Positions 31,884-33,908 of a stretch of DNA of 33,908 nucleotides are shown here, piece after piece (positions within the stretch are counted from its first letter, which is position 1; each line of letters begins with the position of its first letter). Origin of the DNA: DATBED01 sp035480695 (GTDB lineage: Bacteria; Patescibacteriota; Saccharimonadia; Saccharimonadales; UBA4665); the NCBI GenBank assembly GCA_035480695.1, contig DATIHM010000008.1, positions 1 through 33,908 on the forward strand. The letters are read 5' to 3'. Below the pieces are notes generated by a model, which did no database searches, had not been told where the DNA came from, and saw nothing but the letters and a program-made list of their open reading frames with translations. A program made the position numbers and the translations under genes.

Positions 31884-32810
31884 ATGCCTAAGAAAACGTC
31901 GAACCCGGCCGACTATATAGTGCCCTTGAACATGAATGGCCTCGAGGGCCGGATGCTCCAGTTGACGTCTGCCACCTCCAAAAACCGAAACATCCTGTTC
32001 GTTTACGGCCATCACGCCATGATTGAGCGTTGGTGGACATTCATAGAGAACCTGAACGCCTACGGTTCAGTCACCTGCCCTGATTTGCCGGGTTTCGGCG
32101 GAATGGACAGCTTCAGCAAAATCGGCCAGAAGCCGACAATCGACAACTACGCCGACTACATGGCGTCGTTCATCGAACTGCGGTTCAAACGTAAGCGCAT
32201 CACAATCGTGGCCATTTCTTTCGGCTTCGTAATCATCACCCGGATGCTGCAGAAATACCCGCATCTGGCTAAAAAGGTCGACATCCTCATCAGCGTGGTC
32301 GGTTTCATGCATAAGGACGATTTCGTTTACTCCCCTATGAGGCGGCGGATGTTCGCGCGCATCACGCGCCTTTTCGCGACCCGGCCGCTTTCCGGCTTCG
32401 AGCATTACTTTTTGCTGAACCGCCCTATACTGCGTTATATGTATGCCAAGCTGCCGAACTCCAAACGAAGGATGATTGAGATCACGCCAGAAGAGTTTGA
32501 AGCTTCCATCGACATGGAGGTCAAGATGTGGAAAGCCAACGATGTGCGCACGCACTGGCTGACGACCAGCGAGTTCCTGCGGCTCGACAACTGCGCCAGC
32601 CGCATCGACCTGCCTGTCATGCATGTCGTGACCAAGAACGACCACTACTTCGACAACGACATCGTCAAGCAACACATGCTGGTCGTCTTCACCGACTACA
32701 AACGCTTTACGGCCAACAGCAAGGCCCACACGCCGAGCATCATGGCCGACAAGAAAGCCGCCGGCGTTCTGTTACCGCCCGGCCTGCGGCGAATCCTATC
32801 CAAATCTTAA
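31884..32810 (+). CDS. alpha/beta hydrolase-fold protein
   Basis: A 308-residue protein with the alpha/beta hydrolase layout. ILFVYGHHAMIERWW is the strand before the oxyanion loop, CPDLPGFGG the next typical loop and ITIVAISFGFVIITR the nucleophile elbow with Ser112. The elbow reads AxSxG rather than GxSxG. HVVTKNDHYFD and SKAHTPS are likely sites of the acid and the His. It has no signal peptide. A helical cap of about 100 residues precedes the acid. Substrate unknown; an esterase or lipid-active role is possible. An in-frame TTG lies two codons upstream (31878). It is followed by a GT4 gene after 18 nt on the same strand, but that gene has its own -10 box. Confidence 0.82.
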   Translation: MPKKTSNPADYIVPLNMNGLEGRMLQLTSATSKNRNILFVYGHHAMIERWWTFIENLNAYGSVTCPDLPGFGGMDSFSKIGQKPTIDNYADYMASFIELRFKRKRITIVAISFGFVIITRMLQKYPHLAKKVDILISVVGFMHKDDFVYSPMRRRMFARITRLFATRPLSGFEHYFLLNRPILRYMYAKLPNSKRRMIEITPEEFEASIDMEVKMWKANDVRTHWLTTSEFLRLDNCASRIDLPVMHVVTKNDHYFDNDIVKQHMLVVFTDYKRFTANSKAHTPSIMADKKAAGVLLPPGLRRILSKS

Positions 32811-32813
32811 TGC

Positions 32814-32819
32814 TATACT
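32814..32819 (+). promoter_or_regulatory. -10 box of the terminal GT4 gene
   Basis: TATACT ending 9 nt before the ATG at 32829; the stop codon of the hydrolase gene lies just upstream (32808-32810). No clear -35 was found. Confidence 0.45.
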
Positions 32820-32828
32820 GGTAAGAAG

Positions 32829-33908
32829 ATGAAAATCGGACTAGTTTGCCCGTATAACATTATCAAACCTGGTGGAGTGCAAGAAGTCGTGCTGGCCCTG
32901 AAGGATGGGCTGGATAAGCGTGGCCACGAAGCGCGCATCATTACGCCGTTCCCGCGCAAGCACGAGCCGGAGCCAGACCCGGACATCATTTTTGCCGGCA
33001 CCTCTGTAGATTTCCGCACGCTGTCGTTTTCGGACACGACTTCGCAGGTTTCGAGCACGGCCGACAACGAGCGGGTCGACGCTATCTTGGCTAAAGAGAA
33101 GTTCGACGTGTTGCATTTCCACGAGCCGTGGATGCCGCTGTTGAGCCGCCAGCTGTTGCAACGCTCCGACAGCGTCAATATAGCGACCTTCCACTCAAAG
33201 GTGGCCGACGGCTTGATGAGCCGCTCGATTCTGAAGGCCGTCAACCCTTATTTGAACTCCGTCCTGAAATACCTGCACGTCCTGACAGCCGTGTCAGACT
33301 CCGGCGCGCTTTATGCTTCCGGCATGACAGACAAGCCGATAACCATCATCCCTAACGGCATTGATTTGTCTAAATATACGCGGAAGATAGCGGATAAGTC
33401 CAAAGCCGGCGGCGGGCCGACGATACTGTTCATCGGCCGGCTGGAACGACGCAAAGGTGTCAAATACCTGTTGCAGGCCTTCCAGCTGCTGAGCCAGGAT
33501 AACCCCGGCGTCCAGCTTATAATCGCTGGTGACGGTCCCGACCGCGAGAAACTGGAGCTGCTGGCCGACGACCTCAAGCTGCAGAATGTCAATTTTTTGG
33601 GTTTCGTCAGCGAAGAGCTGAAGCTCAAGTTGCTGCGGGAGGCCGACCTGTTTTGTTCGCCGGCGCTGTTCGGCGAGAGTTTCGGCATCGTGCTCTTGGA
33701 GGCGATGGCCACCAAGACGGTTACCATCGCCGGCAACAACTCCGGTTACATCGACCTTATGGATGGCGTTGGCGCGATTTCCATCGTAAACCCCCAGGAC
33801 ATCGCGGAATTTGCCCGGCGCATGGACATGCTGTTGCACGAGCCTAGCGTCCGGAAGTTATGGCAGGGCTGGGCTAAGGAATACGTGCAGCAATTCGACT
33901 ATCCCAAG
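32829..33908 (+). CDS. GT4-family glycosyltransferase (PimA-like), 5' part
   Basis: The first 360 codons of a GT4 transferase cut by the window edge; only a short C-terminal part should be missing. The N-terminal domain has LVCPYNIIKPGGVQEVVLAL, the glycine-rich acceptor loop of PimA-type mannosyltransferases, and VLHFHEPWMPLLS. The C-terminal domain has LFIGRLERRKGVKYLLQAF, IAGDGPDREKLE and GESFGIVLLEAMATKTVTIAGNNSG with the E-x7-E signature. It likely adds mannose or another sugar to a phosphatidylinositol-like or other lipid acceptor; the donor and acceptor remain open. It is not the same protein as the partial gene at the left edge, judging by differing motif wording. Confidence 0.92.
   Translation, partial: MKIGLVCPYNIIKPGGVQEVVLALKDGLDKRGHEARIITPFPRKHEPEPDPDIIFAGTSVDFRTLSFSDTTSQVSSTADNERVDAILAKEKFDVLHFHEPWMPLLSRQLLQRSDSVNIATFHSKVADGLMSRSILKAVNPYLNSVLKYLHVLTAVSDSGALYASGMTDKPITIIPNGIDLSKYTRKIADKSKAGGGPTILFIGRLERRKGVKYLLQAFQLLSQDNPGVQLIIAGDGPDREKLELLADDLKLQNVNFLGFVSEELKLKLLREADLFCSPALFGESFGIVLLEAMATKTVTIAGNNSGYIDLMDGVGAISIVNPQDIAEFARRMDMLLHEPSVRKLWQGWAKEYVQQFDYPK

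Overview
The window looks like a chromosomal segment of a Candidate Phyla Radiation bacterium, most likely Saccharibacteria (TM7). This is an inference from gene content and compaction, not a database result. The hints are a five-gene bo3-type quinol oxidase operon with little other respiratory machinery, an archaeal-type PEP carboxylase, a sortase with Asn/Ser/Gly-rich surface proteins, very short or leaderless 5' ends, and almost no spacing between genes. TGA is a genuine stop here (several TGATG and ATGA junctions), so the UGA-to-Gly code of Gracilibacteria and Absconditabacteria does not apply. No stretch longer than 300 bases lacks a gene; the longest spacers are about 150 to 220 bases.

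Layout. 1-2458: 3' end of a GT4 glycosyltransferase, then an FAD-linked oxidase of the D-lactate/glycolate dehydrogenase type. 2459-3851: three small unrecognised genes, one a coiled coil. 3848-8457 (minus): cyoABCDE, quinol oxidase plus heme O synthase. 8510-9582: a divergent pair, a VKOR-type quinone-linked thiol oxidase and a cupredoxin-like protein. 9583-14609: envelope genes (two-domain-type flippase homologue, GT-C membrane protein, polyprenyl-phosphate sugar transferase, LCP protein). 14645-18201: CRP-family regulator, then a minus-strand signalling operon (membrane protein, small frameshifted gene, PAS histidine kinase, response regulator). 18314-20810: second flippase homologue and an ABC-2 exporter. 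20888-24992: aminotransferase plus PEP carboxylase operon, and 6-phosphogluconate dehydrogenase.

25147-30940 is the most distinctive region, a surface-protein locus. It holds an LPETG-anchored protein, its sortase, a degenerate GT2-like membrane protein, a 694-residue secreted protein with four tandem repeats of about 105-110 residues, a 196-residue secreted protein with two 76-residue modules, and a membrane-tethered Ser/Asn-rich protein. One 20-residue core, close to SGNAxANxNTTVGNVSSGNA, recurs seven times in three of these proteins. Two terminator-like hairpins lie inside coding sequences of this locus. 31161-33908: a VOC-family protein, tRNA-Gln(UUG), an alpha/beta hydrolase and the start of another GT4 transferase.

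How it may fit together. The FAD oxidase and VKOR could both reduce quinone that the bo3 oxidase reoxidises with O2; the VKOR would also support disulfides in exported proteins such as the Cys-containing LPETG protein. PEP carboxylase and the aminotransferase form a two-step PEP to oxaloacetate to aspartate route. Glycosyltransferases, flippase homologues, the LCP protein and the sortase all serve the envelope. All eight convergent gene junctions are interlocked or nearly so, and many genes start 6-11 nt after a -10 box, whereas most surface genes carry strong Shine-Dalgarno sites.
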